A stretch of DNA of 64,000 nucleotides from Achromobacter kerstersii (GCF_902859595.1 NZ_CADIJQ010000008.1:248001-312000), one strand, 5' to 3'. Positions 7,762 through 16,838 are shown, counted from the stretch's first letter. Made by a program: numbers and translations. The notes: generated by a model not told the origin, from the letters alone.

Positions 7762-9161
7762 GCCGGCACGCGCGCCCGGCGCTGGCCCATGGCGGCAATG
7801 GCCACGGCCAGCACCAGCAACGCCGCCGCCAACGCATAGGTGCCACGCATGCCTGCCGCCAACGCGGCGGGCGGCGCCATCCGCACGTCGCCCGCGCCGG
7901 ACGCCCACGCGAATACCGCGCCCATCAACGATGCGCCGGTAATAAACCCCAGATTGCGCGACAGGTTCAACAGGCCCGAGACCGCACCGCGCTGATCCGC
8001 CCCGGCGCTCGCCATGATGGCGCTGCTGTTGGCCGCCTGAAACAGCGCATAGCCGCTGGTGATGACCACCAGCGGCGCCACGTAGCCCACTGGGCCAAAC
8101 GTCAACGGCGCCAGCGGCAACAGCGTTGCGCCTATCGTCATCGCGACGAGCCCGGCCAGCATCACGCGTTGCGCGCCGTAACGGTCCACACTGCGGCCCG
8201 CCGGCACACCGGCCAACGCGGCCACGGCGGGTCCGCAAGACATCACCAGCCCCACTCTCGCCGTGTCCAGGCCCAACGCGCCCGCCAGATAGAACGGGCC
8301 AACCACCAACGTCGTCATCATCACGGTTGAAACAAGTGCGTTCGTCGCCACACCGGCGCTCAAGATCGGTTCGCGAAACAGCGCCAGCCGGATCAACGGC
8401 GATGCCGACCTTGCCTGCACCCGCACGAACATTGCGGCGGCGATTGCCGCGACCGCCAGTAGCGCCAGGGTGGTTACGCCGAGGCCGCCGCCCGCCGTCA
8501 TCGCCAACGCGTAGGCGGCGACACCCACCGCCAGCAGCACCGAACCCGTGGCGTCAAAGCGCGCCCCGGGTTGAGCGGCATGCGCAGTGTCCTGAGGCAA
8601 ATGCCGCCACGCCAAGCCAAACAGCGCGGCGCCCAAGGGCAGATTGATCAGGAAAATCGACGGCCAGCCGAATCCGCTGATGAGCGCGCCGCCCAGCGTC
8701 GGACCGAGCGCGGTGCCGATGGCCGACATCGTGCCCAGCAGCCCCATCACGCTGCCCGTCTTCTCCTTGGGTACGGCCACGCTGGCGAACGCCATCGTCA
8801 GCGCCATCATGATGGCGGCCCCCACCCCTTGCACGGCACGCGCGGCGATCAATCCGCCCAGCCACGGCGACACGCCGCACAACAGCGACCCCGCCGTGAA
8901 TAGGCCGATGCCCAGCAGCATCAGCCGCCGGCGGCCCATCACATCGCCCAAGCGCCCTGCGCTGACGATCACCGTGGTGATGGCCAGCAGATACGCCAGC
9001 ACCACCCATTGCACCGAGGCGAAGCCCGCATCAAAGGTTTGCGCGAGCGTCGGCAACGCCACGTTCGCAATGCTGGTGCCAAGCGCGGGCAACAGCATCG
9101 CCAAGGACAGGCTGGCCAACAATGGCCGGGAAGCAGGCATAGCGGGATGAGAAGATTGCAC
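7758..9161 (-). CDS. MFS drug exporter, DHA2 (EmrB/QacA) type
   Basis: This 467-residue protein has about 12-14 membrane segments. It carries the MFS motif A region GRLGDVMGRRRLMLLGIG and motif C-like LGPTLGGALISGFGWPSIFLINLPLG, the latter typical of DHA2 multidrug/H+ antiporters. It sits divergently to the LysR gene at 9319, separated by 157 bases, and is therefore the likely target of that regulator. The substrate cannot be told. Export of a toxic aromatic or a biocide is the usual role of the family. Confidence 0.88.
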   Translation of the reverse strand: MQSSHPAMPASRPLLASLSLAMLLPALGTSIANVALPTLAQTFDAGFASVQWVVLAYLLAITTVIVSAGRLGDVMGRRRLMLLGIGLFTAGSLLCGVSPWLGGLIAARAVQGVGAAIMMALTMAFASVAVPKEKTGSVMGLLGTMSAIGTALGPTLGGALISGFGWPSIFLINLPLGAALFGLAWRHLPQDTAHAAQPGARFDATGSVLLAVGVAAYALAMTAGGGLGVTTLALLAVAAIAAAMFVRVQARSASPLIRLALFREPILSAGVATNALVSTVMMTTLVVGPFYLAGALGLDTARVGLVMSCGPAVAALAGVPAGRSVDRYGAQRVMLAGLVAMTIGATLLPLAPLTFGPVGYVAPLVVITSGYALFQAANSSAIMASAGADQRGAVSGLLNLSRNLGFITGASLMGAVFAWASGAGDVRMAPPAALAAGMRGTYALAAALLVLAVAIAAMGQRRARVPA

Positions 9162-9318
9162 GATCAGGCCTAGAAGAATGGCTTGCCAACATGGCGCGCT
9201 GAAACCATCCTAGACTTGTGCGTCATTAGGCGGAAGACGCAGCATTTGCATTAAATACCTGCACGGAACGCCATGTCATGACGTGCACATCTGCGCGCCG
9301 CCATGCTACGTTTGCGGC

Positions 9319-10221
9319 ATGGCTTCCCCCGACCTTAATCTGCTGATCACCCTGGACGTGCTGCTGGACGAAGGCAGCGTCGCGCGCGCGGCGCGCCGGC
9401 TGCGCTTGAGCCCATCAGCCATGAGCCGCGCACTGGCTCGCTTACGGGAGACCACGGGCGACCCGCTGCTGGTGCGCGCCGGACGTGGCCTCGTTCCTAC
9501 CCCTCGGGCGCTTGAGCTGCGCGGCCGGGTGCATACGCTGGTGCAAGACGTTGAAGCGGTGTTGCGCCCTGCCGAACAGCTGGATCTGATGCGCCTGGAG
9601 CGCACCTTCACGTTGCGAACCAGCGACGGGTTTGTGGAAAATGTCGGGCCGATTCTGCTCAACCGCATCGGCCGGGAAGCCCCGGGCGTGCGGCTGCGCT
9701 TCATGCAGAAAGCGGACAAAGACAGCGCGCCGCTGCGCGAGGGCGAAGTCGATTTGGATACGGGCGTGGTCAGTGACGCCGCCAGCCCCGAACTGCGCAC
9801 CCGCGCACTCTTCCAAGATAGATTCATCGGCGTCGTGCGCGCCGGCCATCCACTAAGCGGCGGCAAGGTAACGCTTGCCCGCTACGCCAACGCACACCAC
9901 ATTCTGATGTCACGGCGCAATCGTGAGACCGGCCCGGTCGACGACGCCTTGGCCGCCACGGGACGCAAGCGTCATATCGCCACCAACGTCGGCGGATTTT
10001 CCGCCGCGCTGGCGCTGGCCCGGCACTCGGACCTGATCGCCACGGTGCCCGAGCGGCACACGGGCAATCTGCGCACCGGGATGCACAGCTTCCCGCTGCC
10101 CTTCCCGATGCCCGCGTTCACGGTGTCGATGCTGTGGCATCCCCGCATGGACGGGGACGCCGCGCATCGCTGGCTGCGCGGGTGCGTGCTGGAAGCGGTC
10201 CAGCAGTTGCCCGCGCGCTGA
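9319..10221 (+). CDS. LysR-type transcriptional regulator
   Basis: The protein of 300 residues starts MASPDLNLLITLDVLLDEGSVARAARRL with the winged helix-turn-helix (residues 5-62, ending PLLVRAGRGLVPT). A periplasmic-binding-like effector domain follows to the end. An upstream in-frame ATG at 9283 would add 12 cysteine-rich residues that are not typical of the family, so 9319 was chosen. It diverges from the DHA2 exporter and probably controls it. The 157-base intergenic region contains no operator I could define with confidence. The gene converges on the lyase gene at 10257. Confidence 0.88.
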   Translation: MASPDLNLLITLDVLLDEGSVARAARRLRLSPSAMSRALARLRETTGDPLLVRAGRGLVPTPRALELRGRVHTLVQDVEAVLRPAEQLDLMRLERTFTLRTSDGFVENVGPILLNRIGREAPGVRLRFMQKADKDSAPLREGEVDLDTGVVSDAASPELRTRALFQDRFIGVVRAGHPLSGGKVTLARYANAHHILMSRRNRETGPVDDALAATGRKRHIATNVGGFSAALALARHSDLIATVPERHTGNLRTGMHSFPLPFPMPAFTVSMLWHPRMDGDAAHRWLRGCVLEAVQQLPAR

Positions 10222-10256
10222 CGCGACGCGGGTTATTTGGCCGCTTATTTTCCTGC

Positions 10257-11831
10257 TTACTTGGCTGCACTGGCCGCGGTGGCCGCCAGCGCATCAAACT
10301 TCTTATCCAGTTCGGCGAGCGACTGGTTGATGTGATCGCGGCGGTCTTTGATCCACTTGCCTTGCGAGGCCAGTTGCTCGCGCGCTTCTTTCAGCATGCG
10401 ATCCATCTCGGCCGGCTGCGGGCCGCCGCTGGTGGCGCGGTTCTTCACGATGGCGACCGGGTCCAGCGTGGAACGAAACTCGGCTTCGCTCATCGGCAGT
10501 TCATTGCCGTACTTGGAATCCTTCATCGCATCGGCGTAGATGCGGCGGGCCTGTTCATACGGGAAGTCCAAGGGCTTGATGTTATTGGTCTTGGCGTAGG
10601 TGACCACTTCGGAGGCGAAGTGATGGCCATCGCGGAACGGCAGCTTGTACTTGCGCATCAGCACGTCGGCCAGTTCCTGCGATGCGGTCCAGTCGCTGTT
10701 CAGTTCTTCCAGCGCGCGGTCCGGGCTGATGACCATGGCTTTGAGCACGCGGTCCCAGCGCTTGAGCGCCGAGATACCGCTGTCGACCATGGCGGAATTC
10801 TGCTTCACGTCTTTGGGGTCGCTCATGCCCGGCGTGATGTTGTGCGTCTGAATGACGGGGCCCATCGCCAAGGTGATGGCGGTGGACGCGTCGCTGCGGG
10901 TGTCATTCAGTAGACCGGGGTTGCGCTTTTGCGGCATGGCGCTGGACACATAGGTATTGCCGCCGCCCTCTTCCAGCAGAATCCACGGGCGCGACTGCGC
11001 GTACTGGGTCATGACGTCTTCAACAAAGTTGCCGGTACGCAGCGCGATGCTGGTGACGATCGACGCCACTTCCACCGGCTGGTCCATCGACGAAATCTGC
11101 GAGGCATCGTAGGCGTTATCCACCAAGGCTTCAAAGCCCAGGTATTGCGCCATACGCTTGCGGTCCAGCGGCCAGCTGGTGCCGTTCAACACGGTGGTGC
11201 CCATGGGCGAACGGTCGATGCGCACATAGGCTTCGCGGATGCGCTGCGCGTCGCGCGCCAAGCCTGCCGCCTGGCCCAGCAGATAGTGTCCGTAGCTGTT
11301 GGGCTGCGCGGCCACGCCATTGGTGTAGTTCGGCACGACGGTGCCGGCGTGCTTGGCGGCCAGTTCCACCAGCGTAGTGGACGTCTTGTTCAACTGGTCG
11401 GCCAGTTCCAGCAGCTTGTCGCGCAAGATGGCGCTGCGGTAGGTGGCGTGCATGTCCTGGCTGGAGCGGCCCGCATGCAGCAGGGTCACGTCTTCGCCGG
11501 CCGCCTTGATCAGCAAGGGTTCAAAGGTGATGACGCTTGCCGGGCGCTTGGCGCCGGGCTGGTTGCCGTCGTTGATGACCTTGGCCACGCCTGCGGCCAG
11601 GCGCGGCGCCATGGACTTGTCCAGCAGCCCTTCATCGGTGTTGATGACGGCGGTGGCCTTGTTGATTTCTCCCAGCCAGAAGAAGGGGTCGCGCGGCACG
11701 GCGGTGGCGGCAGGCGCGGCAGCGGCGGGCGCGTTGGCGGGTGCCGTCGCGGGCGCCGCTTGGGCCAGCGCGGCATGCGTGCTCAGCGACAAGACCAGGG
11801 CGGCGCCCAGGGTGGGAAGAAACTGTCTCAT
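10257..11831 (-). CDS. Exported argininosuccinate lyase/fumarase superfamily protein
   Basis: This 524-residue protein begins with a clear Sec signal peptide (RQFLPTLGAALVLSLSTHAALAQ) followed by an Ala/Pro-rich linker to about residue 47, then a largely helical body. The superfamily signature SSAMPQKRNPG (GSSxMPxKxNP pattern) lies near residue 300 and TNGVAAQPNSYGHYLLGQ earlier matches the active-site loop region of argininosuccinate lyase. Members catalyse beta-elimination releasing fumarate. A periplasmic member is unusual because the known enzymes are cytoplasmic. It stands alone, convergent with the LysR gene. The substrate is unknown. Confidence 0.75.
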   Translation of the reverse strand: MRQFLPTLGAALVLSLSTHAALAQAAPATAPANAPAAAAPAATAVPRDPFFWLGEINKATAVINTDEGLLDKSMAPRLAAGVAKVINDGNQPGAKRPASVITFEPLLIKAAGEDVTLLHAGRSSQDMHATYRSAILRDKLLELADQLNKTSTTLVELAAKHAGTVVPNYTNGVAAQPNSYGHYLLGQAAGLARDAQRIREAYVRIDRSPMGTTVLNGTSWPLDRKRMAQYLGFEALVDNAYDASQISSMDQPVEVASIVTSIALRTGNFVEDVMTQYAQSRPWILLEEGGGNTYVSSAMPQKRNPGLLNDTRSDASTAITLAMGPVIQTHNITPGMSDPKDVKQNSAMVDSGISALKRWDRVLKAMVISPDRALEELNSDWTASQELADVLMRKYKLPFRDGHHFASEVVTYAKTNNIKPLDFPYEQARRIYADAMKDSKYGNELPMSEAEFRSTLDPVAIVKNRATSGGPQPAEMDRMLKEAREQLASQGKWIKDRRDHINQSLAELDKKFDALAATAASAAK

Positions 11832-12156
11832 GGCGTTCTCGTTATGGGAATTGTTTTTGGGGTGCTTGTGGCGGTCGACATCGAAGCCGATAGGGGGATC
11901 GATAGGGAAGCCGACTCCAGGGCGGTTGGCTAGTTTATGGAAAAGCCCCCGGCCCGAAAACCGGGTATTACACGGATATCCCGCGAATGCGTAACAAGAG
12001 TCCTCCAGGCTGAATAGTTCCTGACGCGATGACGCAGCGCAAAAAAATTGCGGGGCGACGCCGCTGACGCTGAGCGGGAACGAGAGTTAGCCAGGCGCCC
12101 CGATTCCTGATGCGCCCCAGTTCGTCGTGCATCTCATAGCGGTATGGCGGGATGCC
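11832..12156. other. Intergenic region between exported lyase and yggS
   Basis: Together with the leader up to 12262 this is about 430 bases without a recognisable gene. It must hold the divergent promoters for the lyase (minus) and yggS (plus). A GC-rich imperfect hairpin (CCCCCGGCCC-GAAAA-CCGGG) lies near 11946-11966. I see no ORF with a good ribosome site and no tRNA. The only recognisable regulatory element is the MocR-like site at 12157-12169. Confidence 0.4.
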
Positions 12157-12169
12157 AAAAAGTGGCCGG
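12157..12169 (+). promoter_or_regulatory. MocR/PdxR-like operator upstream of yggS
   Basis: AAAAAGTGGCCGG at 12157-12169 is identical over 13 bases to the first site of the cluster upstream of the BenE gene (13085-13097). The core AAGTGG matches the AAAGTGG half-site described for PdxR-type MocR regulators. Only one copy was seen here, about 95 bases before the yggS start. Confidence 0.5.
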
Positions 12170-12262
12170 GTCCGTCAGGCCGCTTTGCTTCTAGAATTCC
12201 AGCACGCACTGCGCGCGCCCGCGCGCGGGCGGGATTCATTCAGCAGCACCGGGAGACTCATC

Positions 12263-13057
12263 TTGACCCAACCGACCAACGCCTTGGCTCACGCGGATTA
12301 CCCGCCCGCCCAAACGGTCGAAGACTTCACTGCGAACCTTGCCGCCGTGCAACACCGCATCGCCCAAGCCTGCGAACGCGCCGGCCGCGATGCCGGCAGC
12401 GTGCGGCTATTGCCCGTCAGCAAGACCGTGGACGCGGCGCGCGTGCGGCTGTCGTACGAAGCAGGCATCCGCTATCTGGGCGAAAACAAGGTGCAGGAAG
12501 CGTATTCCAAATGGGAAGCCTTGAGCGACCTGCCCGACCTGCGTTGGTCCGTCATCGGCCATCTGCAAACCAACAAGGCCAAACTGGTTGCGCGCTTCGC
12601 GTCAGAATTCCAGGCGCTGGACAGCCTGCGCGTGGCTGAAGAGCTCGACCGCCGGTTGCAGGCCGAAGGGCGTGCGCTGGATGTGTTCGTGCAGATCAAT
12701 ACGTCGGGCGAAGCCAGCAAGTACGGGCTGGCGCCGGAAGACGCCGCCGCCTTCGTGCAGGCCTTGCCCGCATTTCAATCGCTGCGCGTGAAGGGGTTGA
12801 TGACGCTGGCGCTCTTCGCAAGCGATGCCGCGCGCGTGCGGCCATGCTTCGTGCGCCTGCGCGAGCTGCGCGACACACTACGCCAGACCGCGCCGGCAGG
12901 CATCGACCTGGCCGAGTTGTCGATGGGCATGTCGGGTGACTTCGAACTGGCCATTGAAGAAGGCGCAACAGTCGTGCGCGTAGGCCAGGCGATTTACGGA
13001 TCGCGCGCGCTGCCCGACAGCCACTACTGGCCTGCGACGGGCAAGCCGGAAAACTGA
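12263..13057 (+). CDS. yggS: YggS/PLPBP family pyridoxal-phosphate-binding protein
   Basis: This is the conserved PLP homeostasis protein (PLPHP/YggS), a cytoplasmic single-domain TIM barrel related to alanine racemase that binds PLP but has no known catalysis. Visible motifs are LLPVSKTV (PLP lysine), YLGENKVQEA, WSVIGHLQTNKAK, FVQINTSGEASKYG, GLMTLA and the C-terminal LSMGMSGDFELAIEEGATVVRVGQAIYG. The TTG at 12263 was chosen as start because a GGGAGA ribosome site precedes it. Upstream in-frame starts would add 37 residues unlike the family. A PdxR-like operator lies upstream, so it may be in the same regulon as the next gene. Confidence 0.9.
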   Translation: MTQPTNALAHADYPPAQTVEDFTANLAAVQHRIAQACERAGRDAGSVRLLPVSKTVDAARVRLSYEAGIRYLGENKVQEAYSKWEALSDLPDLRWSVIGHLQTNKAKLVARFASEFQALDSLRVAEELDRRLQAEGRALDVFVQINTSGEASKYGLAPEDAAAFVQALPAFQSLRVKGLMTLALFASDAARVRPCFVRLRELRDTLRQTAPAGIDLAELSMGMSGDFELAIEEGATVVRVGQAIYGSRALPDSHYWPATGKPEN

Positions 13058-13084
13058 AGGGAAGGAAACAAGCCGTTGGGGGGC

Positions 13085-13150
13085 AAAAAGTGGCCGGATA
13101 AGTGGTCTGATTGATATTCATAAAGTGGCATGAATAAACAGTCCACTTGA
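13085..13150 (+). promoter_or_regulatory. Cluster of four MocR/PdxR-like operators upstream of benE
   Basis: Three direct copies of an AAGTGG core stand at 13085-13097 (AAAAAGTGGCCGG), 13098-13110 (ATAAGTGGTCTGA) and 13120-13133 (ATAAAGTGGCATGA). An inverted copy stands at 13139-13150 (CAGTCCACTTGA). The core starts are 12 and 23 bp apart, close to one and two helical turns. They resemble the published PdxR box AAAGTGGWCTA. MocR regulators typically bind such directly repeated sites, and a MocR gene lies at 14460. Confidence 0.7.
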
Positions 13151-13214
13151 ATTCTACACTTTGCGTTGAATAAGGCTGCGCGCATTGCAGCCGTTACGCA
13201 CTGTGGAGTGATTC

Positions 13215-14423
13215 ATGCATTTAACGCCGGCCCGCCTGCAACCCGCCGACTTCTTCGCCCCGACCGTCGCCGCCCTGATTTCTGTTCTGGTGAACTACGG
13301 CGGCACCTTTGTCCTGGTCTTCCAGGCTGCCGAACTGGCGCAACTGACGCCCGCCCAGACCACGTCCTGGGTATGGGCCGTGTCCATCGGCGTCGGCGTC
13401 ACGGGCGCGTTCCTCAGCTTCCGGTACAAGGCTCCCATCATCACCGCCTGGTCCACGCCGGGCGTGGCGTTCCTGGCCACGGTGATGCCCTTCACACCCT
13501 ATGGCGAAGTCATCGGTGCGTACATGCTGTCGGCACTGGGCTTCATCATATTGGGGCTGTCCGGTGCGTTCGAAAAGCTGGTCCGCATGATCCCCGCGGG
13601 TATCGCCGCCGGCCTCTTGGCGGGCATCCTGCTGCAATTCGGCGTCAACGCATTTGGCGGCGCCAGCGCCGACCCCTTGCTGGTGATCGTGCTGGTGATT
13701 TGCTATGCATTGCTCAAGCGGTATACCTCACGCTTTGCCGTGGTTGGCATCTTGGTGATTGGCGTCACGATGCTGCTGGCGCAACAACGTATCGACGTCT
13801 CGGCCATCCACCTCAGCCTTGCCACGCCCGTGTTCGAAACGCCGCGCTTCTCGTTGCATGCGCTGTTGGGCGTCGCGTTGCCGCTGTTCATCATCACGCT
13901 GACCGGGCAATACATGCCGGGCATGCTGGTGCTGCGCAATGACGGATACAAAACCAGCGCCAGCCCGATTTTGACCGTCACCGGCCTGGGCTCGTTGCTG
14001 ATGGCGCCCTTTGGCGCGCACGCGTTCAACCTTGCGGCCATCACGGCAGCCATCTGCACCGGCCCCGACGCGCACCCTGACCCGCGCAAGCGCTACATCG
14101 CGGGGCTGGCCTGCGGCGTCTTCTACGTTCTGGTGGGCACCTTCGGCGTCACCCTGGCGACGCTTTTCATGGTGCTGCCCAAGACCTTCATCACCACGCT
14201 TGCCGGGCTGGCATTGCTGGGCGCCATTGGCGGCAGCCTGGCCAATGCCATGGCTGATGCGCGCACGCGCGAAACGGCGCTCATCACGTTCCTGGCGACG
14301 GCGGCCAACGTTACGTTGTTGGGCGTGGGTGGCGCATTCTGGGGGCTAGCCGCCGGGCTGACTGCGCACCTGCTGATACACGGCGGCAGCCGCGCGCTGC
14401 TTGGCAGCCCGGCCAAGCCCTAA
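13215..14423 (+). CDS. BenE-family membrane transporter
   Basis: The protein of 402 residues has about 12 hydrophobic segments and closely follows the BenE benzoate/H+ symporter layout. It has an N-terminal FFAPTVAALISVLVNYGGTF and the conserved KAPIITAWSTPGVAFL segment in the first part. LTGQYMPGMLVLRNDGY and the FGAHAFNLAAITAAICTGPDAHPD motif follow in the second. BenE proteins import aromatic acids, but here the neighbours are yggS and a MocR regulator and the promoter carries PdxR-like boxes. A vitamin B6 vitamer is therefore an alternative substrate. It converges on the MocR gene. Confidence 0.87.
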   Translation: MHLTPARLQPADFFAPTVAALISVLVNYGGTFVLVFQAAELAQLTPAQTTSWVWAVSIGVGVTGAFLSFRYKAPIITAWSTPGVAFLATVMPFTPYGEVIGAYMLSALGFIILGLSGAFEKLVRMIPAGIAAGLLAGILLQFGVNAFGGASADPLLVIVLVICYALLKRYTSRFAVVGILVIGVTMLLAQQRIDVSAIHLSLATPVFETPRFSLHALLGVALPLFIITLTGQYMPGMLVLRNDGYKTSASPILTVTGLGSLLMAPFGAHAFNLAAITAAICTGPDAHPDPRKRYIAGLACGVFYVLVGTFGVTLATLFMVLPKTFITTLAGLALLGAIGGSLANAMADARTRETALITFLATAANVTLLGVGGAFWGLAAGLTAHLLIHGGSRALLGSPAKP

Positions 14424-14459
14424 CCATGCGAGGGGTGCTATTGGGCTATTTTGGGGCAG

Positions 14460-15959
14460 CTACTTCTTTCTTAGCGCCTGTGACAAGCGCTTCACGGACG
14501 TATCAATCTCATGCGCCGTCAACGAGGAATAGCCCAATATCCACCCTTGCCGCTTTTCCGCGCCGGCATACAGGCGGCTCAAGCCCGGCAGTTGCAGGCC
14601 AGCGGCTGCTGCCAGCCGGATCGTCTTGGCCTCTGACCACCCCCGCGCAAGCAGGCAAGGAATCTGCAATCCGCCTTCTGGACGCAAGGCGGTGGCGATG
14701 TCTGGCAGATGCGTGTTCAGCGCTTGCAGCATGGCGTCGCGGCGCGACGCATACAGCTTGCGCATGGCGCGCACGTGGGCCGCGTAATGCCCGTCTTCCA
14801 TGAAGCGCGCCAGCGTCAATTGCAGAATCTGCGGCGTATGCCCGTCCATGATGCTGCGCGCGCGCGTGAAGGCGCCAACCAGCTCGTGCGGCAACGCCAT
14901 ATAGCCCATACGCAGGCCCGGGTAGAGCGTCTTGCTGAAGGTGCCGACGTAGAGCGTGCGCTGATGTTTGTCCACGCCCTGCACGCACGCGTTTGGCAGG
15001 CCGTCGTAATGGAACTCGCTGTCGTAGTCGTCCTCGATGATCCACTTTCCCTGCTCGGCCGCCCAACGGGTCAGCTCCAGGCGGCGCGCCAACGACAAGG
15101 TGGCGCCGGTGGGGTACTGATGCGACGGCGTCACGTACACGCAGTTCGCACCGCTGCGATCCGCCCGCAGCAGATCCATGCGGATGCCGTCCTCGTCCAC
15201 ATCGATCGGCACGATTTTCGCTTCGGCCGCTTCAAACGCCTTCTTGGCGCCGAAGTATCCCGGGTTCTCAAGCAGGATGGGCTTGCCCGTGTCCACCAGC
15301 AATTGCGCGCACAGAAACAACGCCTGCCGCGTGCTGCTCAACACCAGAATCTGATCCGCAGATACCTTGGCGCCCCGCTCCAGATTCAGATAGGCGGCAA
15401 TGGCCTTGCGCAGCGGCGCAGCCCCTTGCGGGTCGCCATGCAGCAGCACGTGGTCCCGATAGTCCTTCAGCGCCTGCCGCTGCAAGCGTTCCCAGACATC
15501 GGTGGGAAACGTGCGTGTCTCGGGCAGCCCGGTGGCAAACGCCTTGACCGCTTGCTGGTCCGCCACCCCGCCGCTATCGAAAATCATCCGGCCCCGGCGG
15601 CTCAACCCGGCTGCCGGCGCCGGCACGCCGCGCTTGTCATCCTGAAGCTTGGCGCGGCGGCCGGCAGCGCCGCGCAGCTGGGCGCCTACCGTGTCAGACA
15701 CATAGCTGCCTGAACCCCCGCGCCGCACGATATAGCCGTCGCGATGCAGCTGTACGTATGCGTTTTCAACGGTGTCGCGTGCAACACCCAGCGACGTGGC
15801 CAGCGTGCGGGTGGCGGGCAATTTGATGCCCGCATCCAGCGCGCCATCCAGGATCAGCGCGCGCAGCGCCCGCTGGATGCGCTGATGCAGATCCAACGGC
15901 TGAAGATCGGCGTCGTTCAGCCGGATCTTCAGCGTGTCCAGTTCAAAAGCCTTGGCCAT
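14460..15959 (-). CDS. MocR-family regulator (GntR helix-turn-helix fused to aminotransferase domain)
   Basis: The 499-residue protein combines an N-terminal GntR winged helix (about residues 20-85; LPATRTLATSLGVARDTVENAYVQL) with a fold-type I aminotransferase domain (about 120-490). The PLP lysine lies in VGTFSKTLYPGLRMGYM, and WIIEDDYDSEF supplies the aspartate contacting the pyridine ring. Such regulators sense PLP or amino-acid adducts of it. It is convergent with the BenE gene, whose promoter carries PdxR-type boxes, so a PdxR-like role in vitamin B6 control is likely but unproven. GabR or TauR-like roles are less likely because no matching genes adjoin. Confidence 0.88.
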   Translation of the reverse strand: MAKAFELDTLKIRLNDADLQPLDLHQRIQRALRALILDGALDAGIKLPATRTLATSLGVARDTVENAYVQLHRDGYIVRRGGSGSYVSDTVGAQLRGAAGRRAKLQDDKRGVPAPAAGLSRRGRMIFDSGGVADQQAVKAFATGLPETRTFPTDVWERLQRQALKDYRDHVLLHGDPQGAAPLRKAIAAYLNLERGAKVSADQILVLSSTRQALFLCAQLLVDTGKPILLENPGYFGAKKAFEAAEAKIVPIDVDEDGIRMDLLRADRSGANCVYVTPSHQYPTGATLSLARRLELTRWAAEQGKWIIEDDYDSEFHYDGLPNACVQGVDKHQRTLYVGTFSKTLYPGLRMGYMALPHELVGAFTRARSIMDGHTPQILQLTLARFMEDGHYAAHVRAMRKLYASRRDAMLQALNTHLPDIATALRPEGGLQIPCLLARGWSEAKTIRLAAAAGLQLPGLSRLYAGAEKRQGWILGYSSLTAHEIDTSVKRLSQALRKK

Positions 15960-16020
15960 GCGGTCTGCCTGATGGATAAGATTGAATCAATCAAAGCAGG
16001 CCATTCTATCCGCACCGAAA

Positions 16021-16096
16021 CGCTTAGCCCAGGTAGTCCACGTTGCCGCAAACCGAAACGCTTAGCCCAGGTACTCCACGTTGCCGCAAACCGAGA
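16021..16096. repeat. 38-bp tandem duplication at the 3' end of the SDR gene
   Basis: Two adjacent 38-base copies (16021-16058 and 16059-16096) share CGCTTAGCCCAGGTA and TCCACGTTGCCGCAAACCGA, with two mismatches seen. The second copy contains the stop codon and last codons of the SDR gene at 16062. The first is an untranslated duplicate just downstream. It looks like a slippage duplication. Confidence 0.9.
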
Positions 16097-16838
16097 TGCT
16101 TTGCCCGCTGATGACCGCGCCTTCGTCGGAGCACAGAAAGGCCACTTGATTCGCCACATCTTCAGGGCGAGTCATGCGGCGCAGCGAAACCTTCTCCACC
16201 AGCTGTTCACGCATCGCATCGTTGCTGACGCCGCCGGCTTCTGCGCGCGCCGCGATGACGCGCTCGACACGGTCGCCCGACACCACGCCCGGCAGAACCG
16301 AGTTGACGCGAATGTTGGACGGGCCCAGTTCCATGGCCCACGTCTGCGTCAGCCCCGCCAAGCCGAACTTGCTGGCGCTGTAAGGGCTGCGCAGCGAAAA
16401 GCCAAGCCGGCCCGCCACCGAAGAAATATTGATGATGGCGCCGCCGCCCGCTGCCCGCAGCAAGGGCACGGCGCTGCGCGCGCACAGGAACGTGCCGGTC
16501 AGGTTGACGTCCAGCGTGTGCTGCCAGGCGTCCAGTGTGGTGTCTTCCAGCCGGCTGGTGGGGCCGGACACGCCCGCGTTGTTGATCAGCGCATCCAGCT
16601 TGCCCCACCTGGCGGCCAAGCCGCTGAACAACTCCGCCACCTGCGCTTCGCTGGACACATCGGTCACGCTGACGCTCAAACGCGGGTTCGCCGTGCGCGC
16701 GGCATCGCAGGCGGCGGTGTCGACATCGCACACATGCACTTGCGCGCCAGAGGCCAGGAATTTCTTCGCGATTGCCAAGCCGATGCCTTGCGCGCCCGCA
16801 GTGATCAGGACGCGCTTGCCATTCAAAGATTCAATCAT
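16062..16838 (-). CDS. SDR-family NAD(P)-dependent oxidoreductase
   Basis: A classical short-chain dehydrogenase of 258 residues. It has the cofactor motif TAGAQGIG near residue 14, an acidic CDVD near 37 that favours NAD(H), NNAG near 86, catalytic Ser in NISSVAG near 139 and YSASK near 153. The C-terminus closes with GQSISVCGN. Such enzymes oxidise secondary alcohols to ketones. It lies 24 bases after the BKACE-type gene in the same direction. The simplest reading is that it makes the beta-keto acid that a BKACE enzyme would cleave. That link and the substrate are inference. Confidence 0.9.
   Translation of the reverse strand: MIESLNGKRVLITAGAQGIGLAIAKKFLASGAQVHVCDVDTAACDAARTANPRLSVSVTDVSSEAQVAELFSGLAARWGKLDALINNAGVSGPTSRLEDTTLDAWQHTLDVNLTGTFLCARSAVPLLRAAGGGAIINISSVAGRLGFSLRSPYSASKFGLAGLTQTWAMELGPSNIRVNSVLPGVVSGDRVERVIAARAEAGGVSNDAMREQLVEKVSLRRMTRPEDVANQVAFLCSDEGAVISGQSISVCGNVEYLG

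Noticed and set aside
9162..9318. LysR operator between the DHA2 exporter and the LysR gene
   Set aside because: T-N11-A patterns can be found but none is clearly better than chance, so no site is called.
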